Source: Photorhabdus noenieputensis (GTDB lineage: Bacteria; Pseudomonadota; Gammaproteobacteria; Enterobacterales; Enterobacteriaceae). From it: a DNA stretch of 64,000 bases. The DNA lies in NCBI RefSeq assembly GCF_018448935.1, contig NZ_RCWC01000008.1, positions 62,001-126,000 on the forward strand, given 5' to 3'. The notes under the pieces are model-generated. The model searched no databases and was not told where the DNA came from. It was given only the letters and a program-made list of their open reading frames with translations. Position 1 is the stretch's first letter, and the number at the start of each line of letters is the position of its first letter. This document shows positions 40,029 through 49,900 of the stretch, in pieces. Position numbers and translations under genes: made by a program.

Positions 40029-42569
40029 ATGGGAAAGTGCTCACAGCATAAGATTAATAAGCAACCATATGATATTAAACATTCATGGCTCTTATTATTG
40101 CCATTTATCGCTGCTGGCATATTTTTTTACCCTACAAAGACTTATTCTGAAGATTATTTCAACATTCATGCACTGGAGATAGGTACTGATTCTGGTTCAC
40201 CAGAAAACATTGATCTCTCTATTTTCACACAAGATGACTATCCGCCCGGTATTTACTGGGTAGATATTTACCTTAATAGAGAGAAAATAGATACCAGGAA
40301 CGTAACCTTTGTCACGATAAATAACAAATTGCTGCCTAAGCTGACAATTCAGCAATTACAGGATATGGGAGTAAAAATTGATACATTTCCAGAGCTGATC
40401 AGTTTACCATCAGAAACAGAGTTGTCTGATTTAAGTCAATATATTCCATCAGCAAGCACCCTCTTCAATTTTAGTCAACAAAGACTGGATATCAGTATTC
40501 CACAAGCAATGCTAAACAATCAGGCAAGAGGTTATGTTTCGCCTGAATTATGGCAGCAAGGATTAACTTCACTATTAATTAACTATAATTATAGTGGTTC
40601 AAATACCTGGCAAGATAATCCATCTAGCTCTACGCAGACCCATTATCTGAATCTTCGAACAGGCGCTAATTGGCAAGCATGGCGTCTACGCAATTATTCT
40701 ACCTATACCAGCCGTGACAAGAGTTGGAAAAGTATTAACACCTATTTACAACGGGATATTCACACTCTAAAAGGGCAATTAACGCTAGGTGACAGCTTCA
40801 CCCCTTCCTATATTTTTGAGGGTGTCCAATTCCGGGGCTTACAATTAGCTTCTGATGATAATATGTTACCAGACAGCTTGCAAGGTTTCGCCCCTAGTGT
40901 TCGAGGAATTGCTCAAAGTAACGCTCAGGTTACAATCAAACAAAACGGCTATATCATTTATCAAACTTATGTTTCACCAGGCCCATTTGTCATTAATGAC
41001 CTTTTCCCAACCACAACAAGTGGAGATTTAGAAGTTATTATCAAAGAAGCAGATGGTCAGGAATACCGATCTACTCAATCTTTTTCAACTATACCGATTA
41101 TGTTACGAGAAGGCGGTCTCCAATATTCGATAACACTGGGCCAGTATCAATCATCAAATCATCATGGGCAAGAACCCAATTTTGTCCAAAGTGCATTGGT
41201 CTATGGTTTTTCTAATAATATCACTACCTATGGCGGTACGATTTTTTCAAAAAATTATCAATCCGTCGCTTTAGGATCAGGTTATAACCTTGGTATATTA
41301 GGTTCTCTCTCTTTTGACATTACTCATGCTAACACTGATTTACCATCCAATATAAGTACCAAAGGGCAATCTTATCGTTTTCAATATGCAAAAGATCTTT
41401 CATTAACAGGAACTAATTTCACTTTGGCAGGATATCGCTATTCGACACGTGGTTTTTACGATTTTAAAGAAGCCAATGACATAGATGATGCTAATAAAAA
41501 TGACCGGCGTTACCGCACCAATAAAAGAAGTAAATTGCAACTGCATATTAATCAATCTTTAGGAAATTTTGGCAGTTTATATCTGTCCGCTCTTCAACAA
41601 AATTATTGGCAACAATGTGGCTATGAACGTAATATCAACGCAGGTTATAGCATCAATTATAATAATATTAATTACAGCCTGAATTATACCTATAGCCAAC
41701 TTCCAGATACGGATAAAAATGAACAGCTCTTTTCATTCAGCATACAGATTCCATTAGATCGCTGGCTAAAGAATAGCTGGACCAGTTACAATTTTAATAC
41801 CAATAAAAACAAAGATATTTCCCACCAAATCGGTTTAAGCGGCACAGCGCTGGAAGATAATAATTTAATCTATAGTTTGCAGCAAAGTTACACAAATCAC
41901 GGTACTGGCGCTGGCGGTCATATTCATGCGGAATATAAAGGTGCTTATGGTCAACTCAGTACCGGTTATAGCTATGATCGCCATTCTCATCAACTGAATT
42001 ATGGCCTTCAAGGAGGCATTGTCGCTCACCCATACGGTATTACTTTTTCACAACATTTGGGAGATACATTAGCATTAGTCCGGGCTGATGGTGCTCAAGG
42101 AATAAAGATCCAAAATAATGTTGGTATTGCCACCGATTGGAATGGTTATGCGATTATTCCCTATGTCAGCAGTTACCGGAAAAATCGAATTGCATTGGAT
42201 ACTCATTCATTAGCAGATAATGTCGATATTGACATTAATGCCCAAACCGTTATTCCTACTCGGGGAGCATTAGTTCTGGCCGATTTTAAAACCCGGATAG
42301 GTCACAGAGTTCTCATCAATCTCTACTATCAAGAAAATCCTATTCCTTTTGGCGCGGTTGTCACGTTAGAAAAACACCATGACATTGATGAAACAAACAG
42401 CGCAATTGTCAGTCACGGAGGGCAAGCTTACCTCACTGGTTTACCCGATAGTGGACGATTATTAGTTAAATGGGGTTATAAAGATATTCAGGAATGTATC
42501 GTTAATTACAAATTACCGGAAAAAACTCCTTTATCCGGTATTTACATAATAGCAGCGCACTGTAAATAA
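40029..42569 (+). CDS. Fimbrial outer-membrane usher (FimD/PapC family)
   Basis: An 846-residue usher. After an N-terminal hydrophobic segment (about 20-35) comes the chaperone-binding N-domain (FNIHALEIG...). The beta-barrel and plug region contain YNYSGSN, LRTGANWQAWRLRNYSTY and GDSFTPSYIFEGVQFRGLQLASDD. The C-terminal domains end with the conserved cysteine pair (IQECIVNY...AAHCK). It exports and assembles the pilus. Its length is typical of the FimD type. Confidence 0.97.
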   Translation: MGKCSQHKINKQPYDIKHSWLLLLPFIAAGIFFYPTKTYSEDYFNIHALEIGTDSGSPENIDLSIFTQDDYPPGIYWVDIYLNREKIDTRNVTFVTINNKLLPKLTIQQLQDMGVKIDTFPELISLPSETELSDLSQYIPSASTLFNFSQQRLDISIPQAMLNNQARGYVSPELWQQGLTSLLINYNYSGSNTWQDNPSSSTQTHYLNLRTGANWQAWRLRNYSTYTSRDKSWKSINTYLQRDIHTLKGQLTLGDSFTPSYIFEGVQFRGLQLASDDNMLPDSLQGFAPSVRGIAQSNAQVTIKQNGYIIYQTYVSPGPFVINDLFPTTTSGDLEVIIKEADGQEYRSTQSFSTIPIMLREGGLQYSITLGQYQSSNHHGQEPNFVQSALVYGFSNNITTYGGTIFSKNYQSVALGSGYNLGILGSLSFDITHANTDLPSNISTKGQSYRFQYAKDLSLTGTNFTLAGYRYSTRGFYDFKEANDIDDANKNDRRYRTNKRSKLQLHINQSLGNFGSLYLSALQQNYWQQCGYERNINAGYSINYNNINYSLNYTYSQLPDTDKNEQLFSFSIQIPLDRWLKNSWTSYNFNTNKNKDISHQIGLSGTALEDNNLIYSLQQSYTNHGTGAGGHIHAEYKGAYGQLSTGYSYDRHSHQLNYGLQGGIVAHPYGITFSQHLGDTLALVRADGAQGIKIQNNVGIATDWNGYAIIPYVSSYRKNRIALDTHSLADNVDIDINAQTVIPTRGALVLADFKTRIGHRVLINLYYQENPIPFGAVVTLEKHHDIDETNSAIVSHGGQAYLTGLPDSGRLLVKWGYKDIQECIVNYKLPEKTPLSGIYIIAAHCK

Positions 42570-42588
42570 CTACCCACAGGAAAACGCT

Positions 42589-43581
42589 ATGTTTAATATT
42601 TACAATAAACTTAAATATTTTCTCATTATCATCAACTTATTAATTGGTTTGATAGTCAATTCTTATAGTTTTGCCGCTAACTGCCTGTTTGAGAAAGGAT
42701 TTAAACCAGAAATCACTCATCTCTCTTTTGGAACATTATATGTACCAAGGGATCAACCTATTGGCACAACCATTTACGAATATCGTGCAGATGAATTAGA
42801 CAATAAAAACAATATTTTCTATTGCGATACAAACGTTAATACATCATGGGGATATACATCCTATAAAAGTACGGATTATAACAAGGATGCTATTTACGAG
42901 TCCGGTGTCCCCGGTGTTGGTATCAGAATAAATACTTGGGGTCCCGGCTATGGTATCGACTGGTTACCACGAATTGCTAATAACCCTGTAAGCTGCGACA
43001 ATTCTGGTCGTTGGTATTGTGGTAAGACATGGGGTTATTTGACAATTCAGCTAATAAAAATAGCACCAACAACAGGTTCTGGTTTTGTCAAAAATGAACA
43101 ATTAATTCAGGCACGGGTAAATAACCACATCGTTCATACTTACCGTTTGGGAAATACCCGAATTATTACTAAAAGCTGCTCACTGAAAAATAGCAATATT
43201 ACTGTTCCTATGGGCGATATTAAAAAAATCGATTTTTCTGGCATTAACAGCACCGCAGGAGGGAAGGATTTTGAAGTTATTTTAGATTGTGATGATGATG
43301 TCCAGATTCAATTAATGCTTGACGGAAATAAAGCAAAAAATAACTTATATCATGTCTGGGCGCTTGATCAAAATGATAATCGCACAACTGCTTCCGGTGT
43401 GGGTATGCAAATTCTTTACAACAACCAACCTGTCATTATCCATTCACAAATAAATATTGGTAATAGCTATTCAGGCGGGAAGTTATCTATCCCTTTACAC
43501 GCCCGCTATTTTCAAACCGATCGCAATATTACCCCTGGGCAGGCAAATGTAACTGCAACAATGACTTTAACTTATCAGTAA
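42589..43581 (+). CDS. Fimbrial tip adhesin (FimH-like two-domain)
   Basis: 330 residues. A signal peptide ends near SFA-A. The N-terminal domain (about 30-200) is variable, as in tip lectins, with cysteines at NCLF, YCDTN, SCDNS and YCGKT. The C-terminal pilin domain (about 205-330) starts at KSCSLKNSNITVPMGDIKK and has the GINSTAGGKDFEVILDCD pattern of FimH-type minor pilins, ending in an alternating strand. It probably caps the fimbria and decides receptor binding; the receptor cannot be inferred. It is the last gene of the operon. Confidence 0.85.
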   Translation: MFNIYNKLKYFLIIINLLIGLIVNSYSFAANCLFEKGFKPEITHLSFGTLYVPRDQPIGTTIYEYRADELDNKNNIFYCDTNVNTSWGYTSYKSTDYNKDAIYESGVPGVGIRINTWGPGYGIDWLPRIANNPVSCDNSGRWYCGKTWGYLTIQLIKIAPTTGSGFVKNEQLIQARVNNHIVHTYRLGNTRIITKSCSLKNSNITVPMGDIKKIDFSGINSTAGGKDFEVILDCDDDVQIQLMLDGNKAKNNLYHVWALDQNDNRTTASGVGMQILYNNQPVIIHSQINIGNSYSGGKLSIPLHARYFQTDRNITPGQANVTATMTLTYQ

Positions 43582-44059
43582 TAAATTTATCTGCATCAGT
43601 TATAGAAAGTTTATTTCTTGGCTGATGCTCGGTTATTTTATTGTTTTTATCTGAAAAATCTTTGATAAAATTCAGTCTGAAATACTGTCTAATAGAAAAT
43701 TCAACAGTTTATGTCAGTTAATTAATATGTTATGAGTTAGTTCCATTTCTCCTGTTGAAGTTAGTGGAACAATTAAATTACTTCCTATGCTCAAAGTTAT
43801 GCGCATAATTGTAATTCAATGAACCTAAAAAAACAAAGAGATTTTAGTGTAAGATTTTATTTTTCACTGAATTAACTTAAGAGCTAAACTTACGGATTTT
43901 CTTAGGAAGGTTTTTTCTTCAATTATACTTTAAATTCCTTCCTATCCCTTCATTTATTTTAATTTACAAAAAATTTATTTTATTTACAAAATTATGCTTT
44001 TAAAAATGTTTTTTAAGTTTAAAGTTAAATTTCTTAATGTTTACTAATGGAAACAAATT
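43582..44059. other. AT-rich gap between fimbrial and effector operons
   Basis: 478 bp. Near the adhesin stop a long hairpin (43593-43628) probably ends the fimbrial transcript. The rest is very AT-rich with no gene seen and should carry the promoter of the effector-immunity operon. Confidence 0.5.
43593..43628 (+). terminator. Hairpin after the fimbrial adhesin gene
   Basis: GCATCAG pairs with CTGATGC, and AGAAA with TTTCT inside it; T-rich DNA follows after a few bases. Likely end of the fimbrial operon. Confidence 0.5.
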
Positions 44060-44425
44060 ATGACGTGGCAATATTCACAAAGCACTGGTGTACTTACACA
44101 TAATGGCTCTTTTATTGCAAAGGGCTATAGCGGTCATGGCGCAGGAGTAAATAATCCATCCATGCAGGACGCATATTTAACAGGACCTATTCCACAAGGT
44201 CATTATAGAATTAATGGATACAATAATCATAAAGGCCCATATACTGTAAAACTCGTTCCCATTTTAGGAACAAACACTTATGGCAGAGATGCTTTTAGAA
44301 TCCACGGAGATAGAAATGATGGTTCATATCATCAAGCTTCTGAGGGGTGTATCGTTATAAACGGGGCTGAATTGAGAAAAAGTATTGCTTCATCCAGTGA
44401 TGATATATTAGTTGTAGTACCATGA
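44060..44425 (+). CDS. Tlde1-like L,D-transpeptidase effector (DUF2778-type)
   Basis: A 121-residue protein with no signal peptide. The motif FRIHGDRNDGSYHQASEGCI (79-98) has the His and the nucleophile Cys of L,D-transpeptidase-fold enzymes; PIPQGHYRIN (44-53) is the usual start of the fold. Tlde1, a type VI secretion effector of Salmonella, belongs to this group and attacks or exchanges peptidoglycan tetrapeptides in the periplasm of rivals. The stop overlaps the ATG of a periplasmic protein by 4 bp, followed by a paralogue of it, an effector-immunity layout. No secretion genes are nearby, so this is an orphan module. Family placement is good; toxicity is inference. Confidence 0.78.
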   Translation: MTWQYSQSTGVLTHNGSFIAKGYSGHGAGVNNPSMQDAYLTGPIPQGHYRINGYNNHKGPYTVKLVPILGTNTYGRDAFRIHGDRNDGSYHQASEGCIVINGAELRKSIASSSDDILVVVP

Positions 44426-44955
44426 AAAAATTACTTCCAATACCAATAATAGCTTTAAATCTTTTAGCTTTTAATTCCTTTGCAACTGAGTTAGAGAAGA
44501 ATAATCCATACCCTAATCTGACACCAAAGCAAATTATTGAAAAAGTAAATTCAATGGGAGCAAGGAAATTCGTAACATCGACCTTACCTAATACCGATGA
44601 CAGCACATGGGATTACATTTTATCCCATATATCAAGTGGTGATCCTGAATGGTTGAACATTGTTCCGATATTATCAACTGGGGTTGATGCAGGCTCAGCA
44701 GAAGATCTCACAATAGCTGTTGCAACAGCAATACCAAAGAATGCCGCTGTTGTTATGTCTGTCCTTAATAACGCCAACATTTCAATTAGCACTGAATCTG
44801 TATGTTCATTGCCTTTTTATTCAGGTACCGAAGCAGAAATAAACAAATATGTCGTCGAAAGCATCAGGGCACTTTACAAATCAAAAAAAGGAGAAAATTG
44901 TTTGAAAATACTTGTTAATACTATCGGTAAATCAAAAAAATTTCAGGAATACTGA
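44422..44955 (+). CDS. Periplasmic immunity protein candidate 1
   Basis: 177 residues with a signal peptide ending near SFA-T (residue 22), as expected for protection against a periplasmic toxin. It has the shared block NPYPNLTPKQIIEKV, a WDYILSHISSGDPEWL segment, and two cysteines (SVCSLPFY, GENCLK) that probably form a disulfide. It overlaps the effector gene by 4 bp (ATGA). It is clearly homologous to the next gene. I do not recognise a characterised family beyond immunity proteins of Tlde1-type effectors; the function rests on context. Confidence 0.68.
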   Translation: MKKLLPIPIIALNLLAFNSFATELEKNNPYPNLTPKQIIEKVNSMGARKFVTSTLPNTDDSTWDYILSHISSGDPEWLNIVPILSTGVDAGSAEDLTIAVATAIPKNAAVVMSVLNNANISISTESVCSLPFYSGTEAEINKYVVESIRALYKSKKGENCLKILVNTIGKSKKFQEY

Positions 44956-45003
44956 ACTATGGCGTTAGATATTCTATTTTAAAAATATAATTTTGGTGGT
45001 TAA

Positions 45004-45531
45004 ATGAAAAAACTGATTATGTTATTAATGCTAGTATCATTTAGTTCACTGGCCGTGGATCGCCATATTACAGCTAAAAATCCATATCCGAATTTAACAC
45101 CAGAGCAATTGATCCTACAAATAAAACAGCAAGGTGCAAGAGCAGTAATTGAAAATATGCCAGAAGGAGATAACGGAGAATGGGATTATATAACAGATCA
45201 TATTGCAAGTGGAGATATAACGTGGCTCAAGGTAGCTCCTTTACTTGCAAAGGGAAGTGATACCCATTCATCAGAAACGCTATCAACAGCATTAGCAACT
45301 GCATTACCTAAAAACGTAAACGGAGTATTATCTATTCTTGATGATTCCAATGTTTCAATTAGCACTGATTCTGTTTGTTCTCTACCTTTTTATCAAGGAA
45401 CAGAAGCAGAATTAAATCAGTATGTCGTTGATAGTATTCGTGCACTGTATAAAAGTAAAAGTGGTGAAAAATGCTTACAAAAGCTTATTTCTGCCACCGG
45501 TAATTCAAAATCATTTTCTGAAGGGGATTAA
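45004..45531 (+). CDS. Periplasmic immunity protein candidate 2 (paralogue)
   Basis: 175 residues with a signal peptide ending near SLA-V. It is a diverged duplicate of the preceding gene (NPYPNLTPEQLILQI, WDYITDHIASGDITWL, STDSVCSLPFYQGTEAEL, GEKCLQ) with both cysteines kept. The start is 48 bp after the first copy. Tandem diverged immunity genes often broaden protection to variant toxins of other strains. Confidence 0.65.
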   Translation: MKKLIMLLMLVSFSSLAVDRHITAKNPYPNLTPEQLILQIKQQGARAVIENMPEGDNGEWDYITDHIASGDITWLKVAPLLAKGSDTHSSETLSTALATALPKNVNGVLSILDDSNVSISTDSVCSLPFYQGTEAELNQYVVDSIRALYKSKSGEKCLQKLISATGNSKSFSEGD

Positions 45532-46105
45532 TAATGGCTATTTCTCTATAAATCGACTAAATAGCCATTAACCACGCATTAAATACGCGACTATATTAAA
45601 TATATTTTTCGACTAGAAAATATTTTGATAAAGAATTGTTGTGGCAAAGAGGCTGAATATGAAAATAATAGTCATTAATAACGATACCCATATGTTTTTT
45701 TACATTTCGTTCTAATATGAAAAAATAGTTAACTAGTATAGTTAAGAAGAAAAACGTTATAATTGACATAAAAAGCATGGCCATGAATGGCATTTTTTAC
45801 ACCCTGTTTAAAAAAATCCATAATATCATTATGGATGAGAATGAAATGAATCATTAGTAGTAAAAATGGCGTTTTTTGACACAATTAACAATTATTTTCA
45901 ATAAATTTTATTGACGTGTTGTTTAGGTTCAAGTAAGTCAAATACGTCACAGATAAATTTGTGACCGGGCGTGGAAACCCGATTAGCTGAATGGCACAAT
46001 TACATAAAATTTGGAACACGCTCGCATATTAGACAATTAGAAAGAATAGTGACAATGTAATATTGGTATAATAAACCACTATCAAAACAGCAACAGTGTT
46101 AAAGA
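45532..46105. other. Intergenic region with paired hairpins
   Basis: 574 bp, no supported gene; a 65-codon frame on the minus strand (45596-45793) is hydrophobic but lacks a ribosome site. Two adjacent hairpins lie at 45946-45965 (GTCACA/TGTGAC) and 45966-45981 (CGGG/CCCG), followed by GATTAGCTGAATGG. This resembles short antisense RNAs of the phage C4 type, but the resemblance is from memory only. Confidence 0.4.
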
Positions 46106-46618
46106 ATGACCAAGTATCATAGTCTCAAGAATAAAGCCATTGGTGGAATCGGTAAGGTTAGCAGTTATGACATTGAATTCACTTTTAACAGTAAAAAACC
46201 GCAAACCTTTCGGTTAGTATTCTTTCCATTAACTGACGATATTGTCGGAGCCGAAAGAATTGCTGAAATATACGATGTTAATCCAAACATTTTATTCGCT
46301 GTATCTATCATCTTCTTCGATCAAGCTTATGAATCAATCCCGATAGACGAATTAAACGGTAGGACTCCATTTGATAAAATAGATAAAACTGTTCATTACA
46401 ATAGAAATGAAAATAACTACTTTTTTAATGTCTTAATATCATACATTCTGGATTATATTGAAGAATCTAAAGTTCATTACTTGTACTTTAGTGGCTACAG
46501 TGATTCTCACAAAAGAACCTATGAAAGACTTTTACAAAAGGTACAGTCAAGATTAATATTAGAGTATGAAGATTTAGGAGGAGGCGATTATGTTGTTAAA
46601 ACGTGCTACAGCAACTAA
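46106..46618 (+). CDS. Protein of unknown function, 170 aa
   Basis: I do not recognise it. It is a soluble, charged alpha/beta-looking protein with no signal peptide or membrane segment. Notable stretches are PQTFRLVFFPLTDDIVGAE, NPNILFAVSIIFFDQAYESI and VHYLYFSGYSDSHKRTYERL. It overlaps by 29 bp a 45-codon basic gene in another frame, whose AGGAGG ribosome site lies inside it, so the two are probably made together. The setting (AT-rich, beside an ERIC, between an effector module and hrpA) is accessory. A defence, phage or toxin role is possible but unproven. Confidence 0.6.
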   Translation: MTKYHSLKNKAIGGIGKVSSYDIEFTFNSKKPQTFRLVFFPLTDDIVGAERIAEIYDVNPNILFAVSIIFFDQAYESIPIDELNGRTPFDKIDKTVHYNRNENNYFFNVLISYILDYIEESKVHYLYFSGYSDSHKRTYERLLQKVQSRLILEYEDLGGGDYVVKTCYSN

Positions 46619-46727
46619 GAAGAAGGCAACTCAGGCTGACTACGCTCGTAACCGCAAAAATAAAACCGCGATGGTTAATGCTTTCGTTGAGGCTAACAAA
46701 ACCAAACATACGGAAAGTACCTGCTAA
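46590..46727 (+). CDS. Small basic protein, 45 aa
   Basis: AGGAGG lies 8 bp before the ATG. The product (MLLKRATATKKKATQADYAR..., ending TKHTESTC) is rich in Lys, Arg and Ala and could bind nucleic acid. It overlaps the end of the 170-residue gene. The strong ribosome site and non-repetitive basic sequence support it as real; its function is unknown. Confidence 0.55.
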   Translation: MLLKRATATKKKATQADYARNRKNKTAMVNAFVEANKTKHTESTC

Positions 46728-46747
46728 CCAGTTCATTCGTTTCAGTC

Positions 46748-46874
46748 TATACCCTATGGATTTCAAGATGCATCACGACAGCAAGGGAGTGAATCCCCGG
46801 GAGCATAGATAACGATGTGACCGGGGTGAGCGAGTGCAGCCAACAAAGAGGCAACTTGAAAGATAACGGGTATA
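46748..46874 (+). repeat. ERIC element, copy 3
   Basis: 127 bp, TATACCCTATGGATTTCAAG to GATAACGGGTATA, in the same orientation as copy 2. It lies between the small basic gene and the end of hrpA. Confidence 0.93.
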
Positions 46875-46994
46875 AGTAAAAAGCCACCTTTAGAAATAGG
46901 AGGCTTTCAGTTTGACGATTTAACTGACCGATAAAAAACTGCATCACAAATGTAAAACTTGGGATGCAGTTTAGAATATGACCGTCTTCTTTGA

Positions 46995-49900
46995 TCAGGA
47001 AGCAATTTGCTCCATCGTTTGCAAAATTCTCTTATCCGAGACCGGATATGGCGTGCCCAGTTGCTGAGCAAACAAGCTGATCCGCAGTTCTTCAATCATC
47101 CAACGAATCTCTTGCACCTCAGGTAACTGTTTCTGTTGCAGTGATAATTTCGCCAGCCATTGCTGCCACTGTTGCTGAACATTTTCGACACGCCCCATTT
47201 GTGCTCTATCTCTGTGCGGATCAACCGCCAATTTTTCAAGACGGCGCTCAATGCCTTGCAGATAACGCAGGACATCCGGCAAACGTTTCCAACCATTAGT
47301 GGTGACAAATCCTTTAAAAACCAAACCAGAAAGCTGCGCTTTGATATCCGATAACGCCAAGGCCAGAGAAATATCAATTTTCCCCTTAAGGCGTTTATTA
47401 ATGGCAAAAATGGTGGTGAGTATCTGTTCCACTTGCTTAGCTATTTCCACAACAGTATCGTTCAACTCAGCCCGAACTTTGTATTGTAGCTGAATAAAAC
47501 CCTGTTCATTCCAAGCCGGCCCACCATTCACTGTCATCAATTTATCCACACCACAAGAGATACAATCGTCAATTAAATCCAATACCTTGCCATAAGGATT
47601 AAAATAGAGCCCCAATTTGGATTTATTCGGCAATTTCTCATGTAAGTATTTAATTGGTGAAGGAATATTAAGCAACAACAGACGACGAGTACCTTCCCAC
47701 ATGGCAATCTGTTGCTCCAATTCAGTTTCAAACAATTTGATACCGATACTCTCTTTTTCATCCACCAGCGCAGGAAATGCTTTAACAGAGTAACCACCAC
47801 GTTTTTGCTCATATCGTCCCGGCAATTCACCAAAACTCCAAATATGCAGCCCACTCTGTTCAATCCCATCATCAGCAACAGCAGAGAGTGTTTCCTGAAC
47901 TTTCTCCTTCAAGCGTAATTTCAGTGCCGATAAATTTTTACCTTCCGCGATAGTCCGATTCTTCTCCCCCACCACTCGAAATGTCATTTTGAGGTGATCG
48001 GGTACTTGTTCTAACTGCCAATCATCACGTGACACCGTAACGCCAGTTATCCGCCGTAACTCCCTCTCAAGACTATCCAACAAAGTGGATTGAGGTTGAG
48101 ATACTCGCTCCATAAATGCCTGAGCATAGTTTGGCGCAGGAACAAAATTACGACGAACTGGTTTTGGCAGTGATTTAATTAGTGCAACAACTAAGTCATA
48201 GCGAATACCTGGGATCTGCCAATCAAATCCTTCATCTTTAACCTGATTCAGTACCGGAAGCGGAATATGCACCGTCACGCCATCAGCTTGCGTGCCCGGT
48301 TCAAACTGGTAGCTAAGCCGTAATTTCAGAGTATCCTGATACCAATAATTAGGGTAATCCAACGCACTGATTTTATCGGCATCACCTTTGATCAACATAT
48401 TTTTTTCAAAGTTGAGCAAGTCTGGTTGCTCTTTACCTGTCTTCATCCACCAGCGATCAAAATGGCGAGCAGAAACCACATTCTGAGGTATCCGTTGATC
48501 ATAGAAACTAAACAAGGTTTCATCATCCACCAAAATGTCACGGCGACGGGATTTATGTTCTAGCTCCTCAATTTCCTCACGTAATTTTAGATTCGCTCGG
48601 AAAAATGCATGCCGAGTTTGCCAGTCGCCCTCCACCAGCGCATGGCGGATAAATAACTCACGACAGAGCATTGGATCAATTTTGCTGTAATTAACCTGAC
48701 GACTAGCCACAATTGGCAAACCATATAAAGTGACTTTTTCCTTAGCCATTACCGCGCCCTGCGATTTTTGCCAGTGCGGTTCGCTATAGTGATACTTCAC
48801 CAAATGCCCGGCTAACGGTTCAACCCATTCAGGTTCTATCCGCGCCGCAATACGCCCCCACAAGCGACTAGTTTCAACCAATTCCGCTGCCATTGACCAT
48901 TTAGGCGGCTTCTTGAATAAACCAGAACCAGGGAAAATAGCAAAACGCGCATTACGCGCACCGGTATATTCCTGTTTATCTGCATCTTTTTGACCAATAT
49001 GGGATAACAGCCCAGTAAGTAACGCAGTATGAATACTGCGGTAATCTGCATCCTGGCTATTTATCGACAAACCAATTTCTTTCACAACTTGTCGTAACTG
49101 AGCGTATATATCCTGCCACTCCCTGACTCTCAGGTAGTTAAGGTAATCTTGACGGCAAAGCTTGCGAAATTGCGAAGAAGAGAGTTCCTTTTGCTGAGCT
49201 TTCAAAAAATCCCATAATTTCAGAAATGCGATAAAATCAGAGTCTTTATCAGCAAATCGCCGGTGTTTCTCATCAGAAGCCTGCTGTTTCTCCAGTGGCC
49301 GCTCCCTTGGGTCCTGAATAGACAGCGCAGAAGTGATAACCATCACTTCACGCACACAACCATGATGACGAGCTTCCAATACCATACGTGCCAACCGGGG
49401 ATCAACCGGAAGCTGAGCAAGTTGTCGGCCAATTGATGTAAGACGGTAATTACTCTTAGTCGTTGTGCTCTGATCAATTGCCCCAAGCTCTTCCAGAAGC
49501 CGAACACCATCCTGAATATTACGTTTATCAGGTGGTTGCACAAATGGAAATGCGCTAACATCCCCAAGACCAATCGCTGTCATTTGTAGAATGACCGATG
49601 CCAAGTTAGTGCGCAGGATTTCTGGATCAGTAAATTCTGGCCGAGAAAGGAAATCATCTTCTGAATACAGCCGGATACAGATCCCGTCAGATACACGTCC
49701 GCAACGCCCTTTCCGCTGATTAGCCGACGCCTGTGATATTGGCTCAATCGGCAATCTCTGTACTTTCGTCCGATAACTGTAACGGCTAATACGTGCATAT
49801 CCGGTATCAATCACATATTTAATTCCCGGTACCGTCAACGAGGTTTCTGCCACGTTAGTTGCCAGCACAATTCTCCGCCCCGTATGTGGCTGGAAAATCC

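Noticed and set aside
45596-45793. 65-codon hydrophobic frame, minus strand
   Set aside because: Hydrophobicity arises from T-rich DNA read backwards; no ribosome site or neighbour supports it.
46603-46812. 69-codon frame after the 170-aa gene
   Set aside because: It runs into the ERIC element and is out of frame with the better-supported 45-codon gene at 46590.
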